In this document: one piece after another, positions 11,260 through 21,194 of the stretch | Numbering within the stretch: the first letter of the stretch is position 1 | How the letters are laid out: every line of letters starts with the position of its first letter | Source: Cycas panzhihuaensis | Taxonomy: Eukaryota > Cycadophyta | Assembly (NCBI GenBank): GCA_023213395.1 | Contig: CM041465.1 | Location: 159,037,741 to 159,101,740, forward strand | Length of the DNA stretch: 64,000 nt | Direction: 5' to 3' | Notes under the pieces: model-generated | Told to the model about the DNA's origin: nothing | Database searches by the model: none | Seen by the model: the letters and a program-made list of their open reading frames with translations, nothing else | Position numbers and translations under genes: made by a program

Positions 11260-12120
11260 ACCAGTCATTGTGATAATGGGAAATATTACAAGCAACTAAG
11301 ACATCATCATTTGTACCTTGATTTGACTCCATCTGATAGCCTCCTTGGTAGGATCTTTCTTTTTCTGGAACTCCTTCCTTTTGTAATAATCCTTCTTAAG
11401 GTGACTAGTCTCATTACAGTGCCAACGCCTAAGCTTACTCTTCTTGCCTTTTAACTTTGACCTTCATGTATTCCTAGAGCTCTGTCCTCTATCAATTGTT
11501 CTAACCCTTGCCGTCATAGCTTCTGGTGTGGAGGTTTCAGGACTAGACTTCCTCCACACTTCTTCCATCAGTAAAGCACTCACAATAGAATCATATTCTA
11601 ATTCATCTATAGTACTAAAACTAATTGAGGTGACAATATTATCCCATGATTCTGGTAATGAGCATAATAAGGTAACAACCTTGTCCTCATCCTCAATTTT
11701 AACATTGATACTAGCCAACTGATAAATAAGAGTATTAAAAATATTTAAATGGTTAGCAAATTTTGTACCTTCCTTTATCCATAATGAGTACAACTGCCTC
11801 TTCAAGTAGATTCAATTTGTCACTGATTTGGTCATATATAGGCCTTCCAACTGAGTCCATAATCCTATTGCTATCTACTCCACTGTGATGTTGAATAGAA
11901 CTTCATCTGCTAAGTACAATCATATTGTGCTAAGTGACTTTTTGTCTAGATCATCCTATTCATCATCATCCATCCCTGTGGGATTCCTTATTTTACCTAC
12001 AAGAGCTCTATACAAACCTTATTGTACAAGAACATCATACACTTTTAGCTTCCACAACTCAAAGTTATTCTTGCCATTGAATTTCTCCACCTTGAACTTT
12101 GCACTTGACAGTTTCACCAT
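11260..12120 (-). pseudogene. CopiaB gag (fossil)
   Basis: ATG at 12120 (minus strand) opens MVKLSSAKFKVEKFNGKNN, as in CopiaA. The best open piece, 11805-11464, reads MKRQLYSLWIKEGTKFANHL, IFNTLIYQLASINVKIEDED, LCSLPESWDNIVTSISF and ALLMEEVWRKSSPETS, a UBN2-type gag. A zinc knuckle with RRWHCNETSHLKKDYYK-like residues follows near 11430-11380 with C-to-Y decay. A stop near 11810 breaks the frame. Confidence 0.85.
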
Positions 12121-12177
12121 TTGGTGTAGAGAAAGTTGACACCAAAACCTTCATAAACTCGTTATAAAAATAAAAGT

Positions 12178-12190
12178 GGCTATGATACCA
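12178..12190 (-). other. CopiaB primer-binding site
   Basis: Minus-strand TGGTATCATAGCC, two bases inside the 5' LTR, equals the family site TGGTATCAGAGCC with one change. Confidence 0.88.
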
Positions 12191-12192
12191 CT

Positions 12193-12838
12193 TGTTGAGA
12201 AGACACGGTCCCAACCCTTAAACTGCCATTAAGATCTAGACTATTCTTACAACTAGTTATAGAAATTGAAACTAAAAATTAAATGCAAGTTCTTAAACTA
12301 GAGATATAACAATAAAAGGAACAAGAAAGCCAAGCACAGAAATACACCCGATATAATGTGGTAAAGCCCTAGCAGTGTGTTAGGGAAACATCCACACAAG
12401 AAAGGTATCAATCTATATTATCACATAATAGAGAAAATGTACATAATCCTGTAGTAGAGTGCTCACAACAACAACAACCAGTCACCCAACTCCTCACAGT
12501 ATATTGAAAAACCTCAAGATAAAGAAATATACCTTAAATCGAGCTACATGAGAGAGTCATACAAGGCACAAATCTAGACCGTAGAATTTAGGGTATTTTT
12601 ATCGAATGACCCTGATTCTCTTTATAATTTAATATAGTTTCCAGTGCTAATTTTTTGGGTTGAGGGCTATCGTCCTCGAACCCCCTCTTAGCGGGTGGCA
12701 TTCCACTCCCCTTAAACCCCCCTGGCCAAGGGGGGCTCCCGCCCCCTTGGAACCCCCCGGGGAAGGTCTGGAGGGGAAACTGCACTGTCAATATGCCAAA
12801 ATTTTAGCCTTCAACCACTGTTGTCATATTACCCAACA
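12193..12838 (-). repeat. CopiaB 5' LTR
   Basis: 646 bp, plus-strand TGTTGAGAAGAC to TTACCCAACA; both ends are canonical TG/CA. The GC-rich block lies at about 12660-12780. It differs from the other CopiaB LTR at scattered sites, mostly transitions. Confidence 0.95.
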
Positions 12839-12840
12839 CA

Positions 12841-13420
12841 ATGAAATGGGTACTTCAATATTTAAGGGGAACAAGTGACTATTACATTACCTTTAGAGGT
12901 AAAAGTAATAAGGTTTGTGGATATGTTGGTTCGGACTTTGCAGAAGATTTAGCTAAGAGAAGGTCTACTTTAGGTTATGGATTTACTTTTGTAAATGGTG
13001 TAGTTAGTTGGATGTCAAAATTATAGAGCACAATTATATTATGGACTACAGAAGCTGAATATGTTGTTGTAGTGCATGCTTATAAAGAAGCAATATGGTT
13101 GTAGGGTCTATTGGTTAAGTTTGGAAGGAAATAAGAAAAGGTAAAGGTATTTTATAATAGTCAAAGTGTCATTTATTTAGCGAAGAATCCAACTTATCAT
13201 AGTAGGATAAAGCATATTGCTCTTAAGTACCATTTTGTTAGATAGGTTGTGGAATTAGGTGGAGTGGCACTTGAGAAGGTTAATACAAAATAAAATTATG
13301 CTAATATGTTCACAAAACTAATGCTATTAGAGAAGTTCAAATGGTGTTTGACTTCTCTTGACTTGCAGAAAAGGTCATGAATGGTCCAAGAAAGGTATCG
13401 AGTAAATTGTTATTAAGGTA
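12841..13420 (+). pseudogene. CopiaA RNase H, second part (fossil)
   Basis: The frame cut at 7691 resumes: MKWVLQYLRGTSDYYITFRG, CGYVGSDFAEDLAKRRSTLG, GVVSWMSKL, WTTEAEYVVV, then FYNSQSVIYLAKNPTYHS, RIKHIALKYHFVR and NYANMFTKLMLLEKF. The first RNase H acid (family YVDSDFAGD) is now G, as the frame reads YVGSDFAED. The third motif, family DSQSAI, is now NSQSVI. Stops replace CAG and CGA codons. The purine tract AAGGTAGAGAT (13415-13425) precedes the 3' LTR. Confidence 0.9.
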
Positions 13421-13425
13421 GAGAT

Positions 13426-14073
13426 TGTTAGATAATGTGATAATAATGTTTTAGAGGCTAAAATTTCAATAAGTTGGCAGTGTAGTTTCCCCACCAAACT
13501 TCCTCGGGGGGTTCCATATGGAGCCCCTTTGGCGAAAGTGTGGGGTGCTAGAACCCTCCACGTAAAGAGGGGGTTCGGGGCTGATAGCCCCTAACCCAAA
13601 AAGCTAGCACTGAAAAGCATACTAAATTATAAAGAGAATTGTGGTCATTTGCTCAAAATACACTAGATTTTATGGCTGGGATTTGTGCCTTATATGACTT
13701 TCTCATATAGCCCAATTTAAGGTATTTTTTTATTATGTTGATGGTGTTTGATGTATTAGATGTACTGTGAAGAGTTGGACGACTAGTTATTGTTACTGTC
13801 AGTATTCTACTACAGATTATATACATTTCTCCATTCTTTAATAATAAAGATCAATACCTTTCCTATGTGGATGTTTCCTTAGTATACTGCTAGGGTTTTA
13901 CCACATTATATTAGGTGTATATGTGATACTTTGGCTTTCTAATTCATTTTACTATATTATCTCTAGTTTAAGAAGTTGCATGTTAAATTTTAGTTTCAAT
14001 TTCTGTAACTAGTTACAAAATAGTTTAGATCTTGGTGGTAGTTTTAAGTTATTGGGACCTTGTCTTCTCAATA
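13426..14073 (+). repeat. CopiaA 3' LTR
   Basis: 648 bp, TGTTAGATAATG to TTCTCAATA, so the end CA is decayed to TA. Its GC-rich block (about 13490-13590) is somewhat shorter than in the 5' LTR. Confidence 0.95.
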
Positions 14074-14078
14074 GAGTG

Positions 14079-15539
14079 CCTAGTGGAGAGGGTCAAATTA
14101 CAGGGTGTAAAGGGAAAGTTATGTGATGATCCTAAGCATTAATTATGGGGCATACATGGAGTGGGGTCCTTAGGTTAGTGACCATGGAGAACTAAGACAT
14201 CTAACCATGATGGGAAATATGTAGGAATCATTGTAGGTTTCTATCTAAGCTATAAGTATTACATACCAAATCTTAGGTGAAATTAAGGTGGAAAAAGGGT
14301 ATGAAAAAGCCAAGTAATGCCTAATATAAAAGGTAATATTCTAATAATGTTAGAAAGGGGGAGCCAAAATACCCAAGAGTTCAATGGGAAATAAAAAGGG
14401 TAGTAAGAGGGACCTATGGGTTAATAACATGGTCAAGGGAAAGGTAATAAAGGTGATAAGAAAGTGGGTGTCCAATAGTACCTAACAAATGATGGGTTGA
14501 CAAGGGCATTGAATTGGTGATCAGTATGAAGGTATGATCTTATGGATTATAAGCCCTAATAGGAGATGAGGTAAGTAGTCATGGGGTACAAAGCTCATTT
14601 GGGATGACAGAAGGCCATCAATCACATGTAGTAATGGTGAAAAAGGTGGTGGCCTAGGCACAATAGGGATATTAGCCAAATAGATGTAATAGGATGCAAA
14701 GATGGTTGTGTTGACAATGTGATTTGAAGAGAATGAACAAAAGAGAAATATGAGGCCATATGGGGTAATTGGATTGTCTATATATTCAAGTTTCATATAT
14801 AATTCAATTTTATTTTCACCATCAATTGTAGGATTTTAGAAAACCTTCTCCCTTCTCATATTTTCTCCCATCTTCCCAAGCTTACCACATGTAAACAGAC
14901 CACCATGTCATCATGTAGATAGAGCCATTAGGTCTAGAGAATCAAGAGTGGATCTACTCTATTTAGTTTATTTTTTTGGATTTTATCAACATATATTTTT
15001 TGTATATAGGTTGTGCCCAATTAGTGGGAATGTGGCTAAGTTAGGCCTGTTTAGAGCCCCATTGTAGGCTAGCCTAGGGCATTTTAATGTCCTAATCCTA
15101 ATGTACTAGTTATTACACCCAAAAAATGAAAAATTTATTAATTTTTTAGTTTTTAAGGGGGTTGGCTATGTACCACAACATTGTCTACTATACTATAAAT
15201 TTTATCACAATACTACAAATTCCTTCAGGCTTTTGTTGTGGTACCATAGTTGCATTTGTAGTACTACAAAATTATTTATAGTACCATAAAAATGGTTATA
15301 GTATAGACAAACCTTTTACCAAAATTTTATTTTTTCTTTAAAAAATGCATCTAAATTTCAACATTTTAGATTACTGGATAACACGAGAGGGCTTAAGTTT
15401 GTGATGACTAACTTATTCACTTCTTAGGTATTTTTTGTAGCCTATTTCCACAATTGATAATCTTAAAAATATAGAGACTCTGATGTTAGGGTTGATAGAC
15501 TTAATGATAGCCCATGACAAAGAGATTTTACGATGATAC
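14079..15539 (-). other. Gypsy2 3' internal region, no gene recognised
   Basis: Continuation of Gypsy2 between CopiaA and the antisense gene fossil. A minus-strand open stretch (14796-14521, 91 residues) has no feature I recognise. From about 15160 to 15320 there are repeated words of the form TACTACAAA, TACCATA and GTACTA, just ahead of the plus-strand ORF fossil. Confidence 0.45.
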
Positions 15540-17250
15540 AGGCTATTATGAGTGGTTATGATGCATCAAAATGCATCAGATTAGGCCTTATTAGTTGATA
15601 TTATGTCCCATTGGGACTAGAGGAGGCAAGTCTTCCATCTTCCCAGCATGGGGGATCTCACAATTACTATTAGGGATATAAGATGAATCTTGGGATTATT
15701 GCCAAGTGAAGTACCTCCTGAGTTGGAAATCTTACCCAATACTGAGGATGCACACTAGGTAGCAACGAGGTTTTTCTATCATAGGGGCAAGTGGGATTGA
15801 CATAGGGGTACTGTCTAAAAGATTATAATAGCTGAGATTCTTTATATAAGAAAACTAATCACCTTTGCCATTATATTTTGGATTAGTGGGTGATAGAATT
15901 ATAAGGAGGTCTTAGGTGGCTAAATGGATGCTATCTACTAATGTGAGGGTGGGGAGCTCTTAGATTGGGTAGCTCGTAAGGTGGCCAACATCTGAGCTTA
16001 GTTAGTTTAGATCTAAATAGTTGGCCATAAAGGGTTTTCATATTGCTCAGTTATTTAGTGCTAGTTTTTTTATCACTTCCATGGAGTTGGACTGATAGGA
16101 GGGTTGCAACTAGTAGCACCGAGTGGAGCTATTGTACATAGAAGGCCCTCATATTTTTAGAGCATTGGAGAGCTAAAGCAGGTCATACAGATAGTCAATG
16201 CCACTTCCTTAGAACTTTTGACACTGTATGATTATATAAGACACCTATATTAAGAGGTCTATTAGGATAACAATGATGAGAATGATGGGGTTGTAGTAGG
16301 GTTGACGATAAAGGCTAGAGAGGAGGAGGGAAACATAGAGTAGGAGGTGGTTGGAGTTGAGGAGGAGGATGAAGAGGCTACTAGGTGAAGAGATGTATAT
16401 TGTTGGCACTTAAGAGGGAGAGGTTGGCTAGGAGGCCACATGAGCTCAGGGGAGACTCCTCCAAGATGTATTACCTTTCACTACTTTATTTTAGTACATT
16501 TCATTTTATATCAATTATTAGTTTGCTTATTTACATGTATTGGTGACTAATATATGGATCTATTTTGTTAGTAGGTGAGGGCCTTATGACAGAGTTTATC
16601 AACCATATCGTTTATAAGATCTTACCCATGTTACATATGGAGGGTCAGCCTCCCATAGTTGATAGTGGAGAGATGACATTAGCACATCCCTATATAACAA
16701 AATTTTCTCCTTTGATAAGGGTGAGAGAGATGTGGGCTATGGAAGTCCATGAGATCCACTTTGAGAGGGACAAATTTTGGGTTGAGCATGATCACTTCCA
16801 GGTGGAAAGGGATAATTTAGAGGTGGAATAGGAGTAGATGCAGATAAAGGGGATCTAGATGTAGGTAGAGAGGGCCCAGATGCAGGACTGAGTAATGGAG
16901 CTAGAGGCACAAGGAGAGGGGGAGATATCCCCAGTCATACCAACTCCTCTACAAGTGGTTCCTAGGGTAGAGGCTTAGATATTTAAGCTAAAAGGGAAAT
17001 TGGAGGAGGTTTGAATCTACCTAAAGGAGACATAGGAGAAGGAGCACATCTAATCTTAGTACGACTAGTTGGTAGACCAATTGGTGGCTTATTCTTCATG
17101 GAGTTAGAGTACAACTATGACACATCACTACTCGAGAGACAAAGGTCGACCACTAGATGAGGGAAGTAAGGTTGGGCCTTCATAGTAGTTGAGGCAAAGT
17201 CTAGGGTCACTTAGATCCTAGAGAGAAGGAGGCCTAAACTAGGAGTTAAC
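15540..17250 (+). pseudogene. Antisense ORF fossil of Gypsy2 (possible plant-mobile-domain class)
   Basis: Plus strand, opposite to Gypsy2. A frame broken mainly by TAG/TAA reads DESWDYCQVKYLLSWK, GASGIDIGVLSKRL, LPLYFGLVGDRIIRRS, AKWMLSTNVRVGSS and GFHIAQLFSASF (15660-16100). Another open piece (16565-16831) ends in a charged, probably coiled-coil segment, MEVHEIHFERDKFWVEHD, followed by further Glu/Lys-rich blocks to about 17130. Antisense ORFs of this sort, between pol and the 3' LTR, are known in large Tat-lineage elements; their role is unknown. The family assignment rests on position, orientation and composition, not on a database match. Confidence 0.45.
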
Positions 17251-17271
17251 ACCCCTTAAGGGCATTAGAGG

Positions 17272-17287
17272 TGGGGGGGGGGGGGGT
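17272..17287. repeat. G homopolymer run
   Basis: About 14 consecutive G residues followed by TGGGGAGG. It could form a G-rich fold and is prone to sequencing length error. Confidence 0.85.
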
Positions 17288-17441
17288 GGGGAGGTTGTAT
17301 TTTTATAAAGGAAAGTTAGACCTTTAGGGGTATAGAGTTTGTATATGCCTAGATTTCATTGGGCAATTATACAGGCCTGCAAGGATCCCAACTTTTTTAT
17401 GGCATATTGTATTGATATATATATATTATACCCATATGTTA

Positions 17442-17448
<7 letters not shown>

Positions 17449-17476
<28 letters not shown>

Positions 17477-17508
17477 CTATATATATATCGAGAGAGAGAG
17501 AGAGAGAG
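17449..17508. repeat. (TA)n(GA)n compound microsatellite
   Basis: About 36 bases of TA with one TATC variant, then about 20 bases of GA. Part of the Gypsy2 3' region. Confidence 0.95.
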
Positions 17509-17891
17509 ATCCATTGGTACCCCAACATTATATCTTCGTGTATTGTTATGTGGATATGTTTTATCATTCCTATGTACTTGGTATATTTGCTTATTTTCTA
17601 TGTATGTTTGACTTGATATTTGCTCTTGTGCATGGTGTTATAGCTCACATATATATGTATATCATCACAACTCATATATATAGCACATATAATCCACATG
17701 AAATAATATCACATGGTTGGCCACTAGTTTATACTCATAAAGGAGTCCTACACCCTCATTGTGGGGTGTGTCTAGCTAGCAGTCAAGGACGGTCGAGGAG
17801 TAGAGGATGCCATATGGTAAGGTACACCTCCTTTTAAGAGCAAGAAACCCATAGGCAAAAGTAGTTTAAGCTCATTTCAGATCTTGTCTGG
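17509..17891. other. Gypsy2 3' internal region next to the Gypsy1 insertion
   Basis: No convincing gene. Near 17858-17873 it holds one copy (AGTAGTTTAAGCTCAT) of the short tandem repeat that continues on the other side of Gypsy1 at 45602 and 45631. Confidence 0.5.
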
Positions 17892-20237
17892 TGTTTCACC
17901 AAAACTTGGCCATCTTTTCTACATTTGAAACTTTTGGTGTAGCTTTTATATGGTTTTATGATAAAGATAAATGATAGATTTATTTTATAATAAGTTAGGC
18001 CATGTTTTGATGAATTAATATATTGATTTGGAATTATGATGCATGATGAATGATGATGTGATGTGTATTTTACTATCACCTACCGATGATTAAGACTATG
18101 GTACTAAAATTTTTCCTTCATGATTAATTTAGTCTAATATTTCCTTTAAAACTTGTCATTTTTAAGTTTTATTCTTGATTTCACCCTAATTTATCATTTT
18201 TGGGTTTGTGCTCATTATTTTCATCTTGTTGTGGGCCTTATTACTCATTCATAAAGTCATTTGTACTTTAATTTATATTTAAAAATTAATTTTTAACTTT
18301 TCATGAGTTGACTTTTACTTTCCTATTTATCACATTTTTAGTGTTGCCAAAAACGTGACTAATCACATTTTTAGAGTAAAGTCACATTTTTGGTAGGTCC
18401 AAATATGCAATCGATTACATTTTTGAATGTTATGCATGCAAGACTCAGCTAGTGTGCTAAATTTTTGCATGCTGTTACCCAAATTTGATGGAATCTTATC
18501 TTTTCAACACCTAGGAATGATTAGAAGGGTATTGTTAATTTTCATTAAGAGTTGAGTATGAATTTCTTCAAGTTTTATGTGGATCTTGAGAGATTCTTAG
18601 AGATTTTTTGAGGACTATTATTGCTGTGTCTTCAAGATTGATTTTGGTGATGCTTATGGGTGAAATCAAGAGAAGATTTTAATGCTGTGACTTGCTACTC
18701 TACTAATATTTGAATATTGATGGTTTGATCTTTAAATTTTATAGTTTTTGTCAAGATTGTTAACCTTAAAACTCTTTTAATTTTGTAAGATCTTTTCTAT
18801 GTGTTTTTTTATTATTTCATTGTCTCTTGAAGGTTGTTACTTACTTAGAATTTTCTCTCTCTCTTACCTAGTTATTGTGGTGATCTTATATGCATTTTAA
18901 CTTGGAATATTAGCTGAAAGATTAGCCATTTATGGGGTTCATAAATGATAGACTAAGGTGGGCATGGCCATCTCTCCACTATTTAAATAGCCATCTCTTC
19001 CCATTCTTCTACAACAGTCTCTATTCAAAGTGATTTGTTGTTTAGTTTGGCTATGTTTTAACCCTTATTATTTGTTAATTTTCTTCCTTTACTTGTTTTG
19101 AATGATAAATTTAGAAAGAATTGATTAATTGAAAGAAAAGAGCCATTTTGAGGTAGATTTTTGCACTAGGAAAGAAGTCTTAGTTTCATTACTTACATGG
19201 TTTCACTCTTAGGTTTGCTTTCTTCTCTAAAAAAGAAAAATTTATTTAAAGTATTGCATGGAATGTATGCTTGATTTTTAGATTATTAGAGGTTCAAGGA
19301 TCCTTTTGGAGTCTCTCTTGATTTAATTGAGATAGAATCTTAAAGTTGTGTGACTAGTATCTTGTATGAGAATTGTAATTGAAGTTTTGTTATTTGCATG
19401 TAACTTTAGATGTCTGAAAATTTATTTTAAATAGTAATAGTATGTCTTTGAAATCTCTCTTTTTGCATCATAGAACATTGATTCAAAGAAAAGATTGCAT
19501 GCGTGTAATATAAGAATCTTCCAATTAACATTTCATGTTATCAAATTCTTTGAAAGTTTATATAAAGCAATTGCATGGTGTATTGCATCTCTTATTAGTG
19601 CTTCTTCCCTTTCATAGTAAAGTGTACATATTGCATTTAAAAGGATAATTTCATATTTGCATTTGTATACTTTATCTTTAAACTCAAGAAAACAAAAAAA
19701 AAAAGATATTGTATGTATCTAGTTTCCTTTGCTTATTGCTTAAAGGTACAATAGGCCTTATTTCTTCATTAGTTGCCTTTATTTAAGTTGTTTTATTTTG
19801 TTAAACATTAAAAAAAAAAAGAAAAAGAAAAAAAAAGAAATAAAATAAGAACACAAAGAGAAATGGAACCAAAACAATTTTCATTTGCTTAACCCTTCTC
19901 TTTATCTAAGTAAAACTCAAAAAGTTGAAAGGATTAAAGGATAGAAGTCCCTGGGAAGGACATAGAAAACATTGTCAAAGTATCTTTAAACTTAGAACTC
20001 CTTCAACCGTTTGTGTAGGTTAGTGGATTCTACTACCCCATACATTTAAGCCTTTTGTCATGTTCCTTATTCATATCTTACTTGACGATATAACTAGGTG
20101 AAGACTCCTTCTTAAGAGTTAAGCAAAGGTGGTTACTTAGGTCTTCTTAAATCTTATATCTTCTAGTCTTAATTAGAATGAAGAAAATACTTCACCAACT
20201 AAGAGATATCTAGTTTAGGTCCACCTGATACACATCA
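17892..20237 (+). repeat. Gypsy1 5' LTR
   Basis: 2346 bp, starting TGTTTCACCAAAACTTGG and ending GATACACATCA. It aligns throughout with the 3' LTR. At 19690-19720 it has an A-rich run followed by GATATTGTATGTATC, where the 3' LTR has a long TA microsatellite. No ORF of note. A-rich runs lie at about 19810-19850. Confidence 0.93.
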
Positions 20238-20243
20238 TCTTTT

Positions 20244-20261
20244 TGGTGACCATACTGGGGA
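20244..20261 (+). other. Gypsy1 primer-binding site
   Basis: TGGTGACCATACTGGGGA lies six bases after the LTR. Gypsy2 has the near-identical AGTGACCATATTGGGGA at its start, so both are primed by the same tRNA. I do not assign the tRNA species. Confidence 0.75.
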
Positions 20262-20289
20262 GCTACAAATTTTTTTTTTTTTTTTAAAG

Positions 20290-20815
20290 CAATGGAAAAC
20301 ATGATGCCTACTCTTAAGCACTCTTTGAGGCTCTAAGGCCTCCCGCCAGATCCTCAAGTTCATCCTTTACACTTTAGTCTATATGTCTCATCATCTTATG
20401 TTGAATCTTTAGAACTTCAGGTTCATGACACTTATGTTTATCCTCTTAAAGATTTGGCCCAACTGTATGATGTACCTATGGAGCAAGGTTATCTTATCTT
20501 GAACCCTCTCAATATCTTGGTGATCCTTCTTTCGTAGATTCCTCCTTTGTACAAGAAGAACCTCCTTCCGTTCAACTGCATTTATTATTCTTTGAGCCAG
20601 TTCTCACTATAAATGCCTGGTTGTCATGACCTATTCTACCTAGAGATTCATACTATGACATACCTACTACAACATCTTTAGATTGATCCTTTGGGTGAGG
20701 ATTACGAGTTAATAGAAGTTGAGCCTCTACCTGATGTTGTTCGATCTCCTCATCCTTCTCATCCTCCTTCATCAATACTTTATTGAGACCCCATTCCCCT
20801 CCTTTAGAGGAAGTG
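20290..20815 (+). pseudogene. Gypsy1 gag, N-terminal part (fossil)
   Basis: ATG at 20290 opens MENMMPTLKHSLRL; after a TAG the same frame continues LPPDPQVHPLHFSLYVSSSY, LELQVHDTYVYPLKDLAQLY and GYLILNPLNIL. I do not recognise a domain here, but large plant gypsy gags have long variable N-termini. Copia1 cuts the frame at 20811-20815; it resumes at 29209 (TGGATGACC...). Confidence 0.6.
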
Positions 20816-21177
20816 TATTGGGATAATCCCCAATGTGTCTATGAAGTTGTATACCCAAGGCCTCTCAAAGGTGGCTTTCGGGCTCCCTAGGGTACCTAGA
20901 GCTATACACCAAGCCACCTAGAGCCTCCAGATGCTGACCCACTATCTTTAAGGTATGTGTTTATGTTTTTTAATTATATTTTTTAATATTAATTTGAATT
21001 GTTATTAGATAATGTGTAGGTCAAGTTGAGGTACTTGTCGCCTCCCCAAATAACCTATAAATGGGATGGGAATACCTCTATAGTATTTTTTAACACTGCT
21101 TAATGTTCAATGGATAATGTTAACTCGCACAACAATCTCACCATTATAGTCCCGCTTTGCACCTTTGCATCCTTCAT
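20816..21177 (+). repeat. Copia1 5' LTR
   Basis: 362 bp. It begins TATTGGGATAATCCCC (TG decayed to TA; the other LTR has TGTTGGGATAA) and ends GCATCCTTCA. A shared internal block contains AACCTATAAATGGGATGGG, whose CCTATAAAT is a plausible TATA box. Confidence 0.94.
21060..21070 (+). promoter_or_regulatory. Possible TATA box in the Copia1 LTR
   Basis: CTATAAATGGG in the 5' LTR, conserved in the 3' LTR near 29083. Position and sequence fit an LTR promoter; this is inference only. Confidence 0.45.
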
Positions 21178-21179
21178 TT

Positions 21180-21192
21180 GGTATCAGAGCAC
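21180..21192 (+). other. Copia1 primer-binding site
   Basis: GTATCAGAGC a few bases after the LTR matches the 3' end of initiator-methionine tRNA. Confidence 0.85.
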
Positions 21193-21194
21193 AT

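Larger units (their letters stand above)
7692..12838 (-). mobile_element. CopiaB: Ty1/copia element, minus strand, nested in CopiaA
   Basis: Two 646-bp LTRs (7692-8337 and 12193-12838) enclose a minus-strand copia of the same family as CopiaA. It sits inside the RNase H linker codons of CopiaA. The flanks read TAGTG (7687-7691) and CAATG (12839-12843). Both fit an original CAGTG duplication that lost one C or G to deamination on each side; CAGTG also restores the conserved HWAAVKW reading. CopiaB has fewer stops than CopiaA, as expected of the younger insertion. Confidence 0.94.
3602..14073 (+). mobile_element. CopiaA: Ty1/copia element, plus strand, split by CopiaB
   Basis: LTRs at 3602-4260 and 13426-14073 both begin TGTTAGATAATGTGA, and the element is flanked by the perfect 5-bp duplication GAGTG (3597-3601 and 14074-14078). 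Without CopiaB the element is about 5.3 kb. The order gag, protease, integrase, reverse transcriptase, RNase H is that of Ty1/copia. Motifs such as CRWVFKKKID and YVDDILVTSKSM resemble the Tork branch (inference from memory of the family). Many in-frame TAG and TAA stops show it is dead. It sits in the 3' region of Gypsy2. Confidence 0.95.

Noticed and set aside
17452-17510. GA repeat as a promoter element
   Set aside because: Simple compound microsatellite with no gene or start site nearby.
21179-21192. Met-tRNA-like words at the primer-binding sites
   Set aside because: Only 10-13 bases match; there is no cloverleaf. They are retrotransposon primer sites, not tRNA genes.
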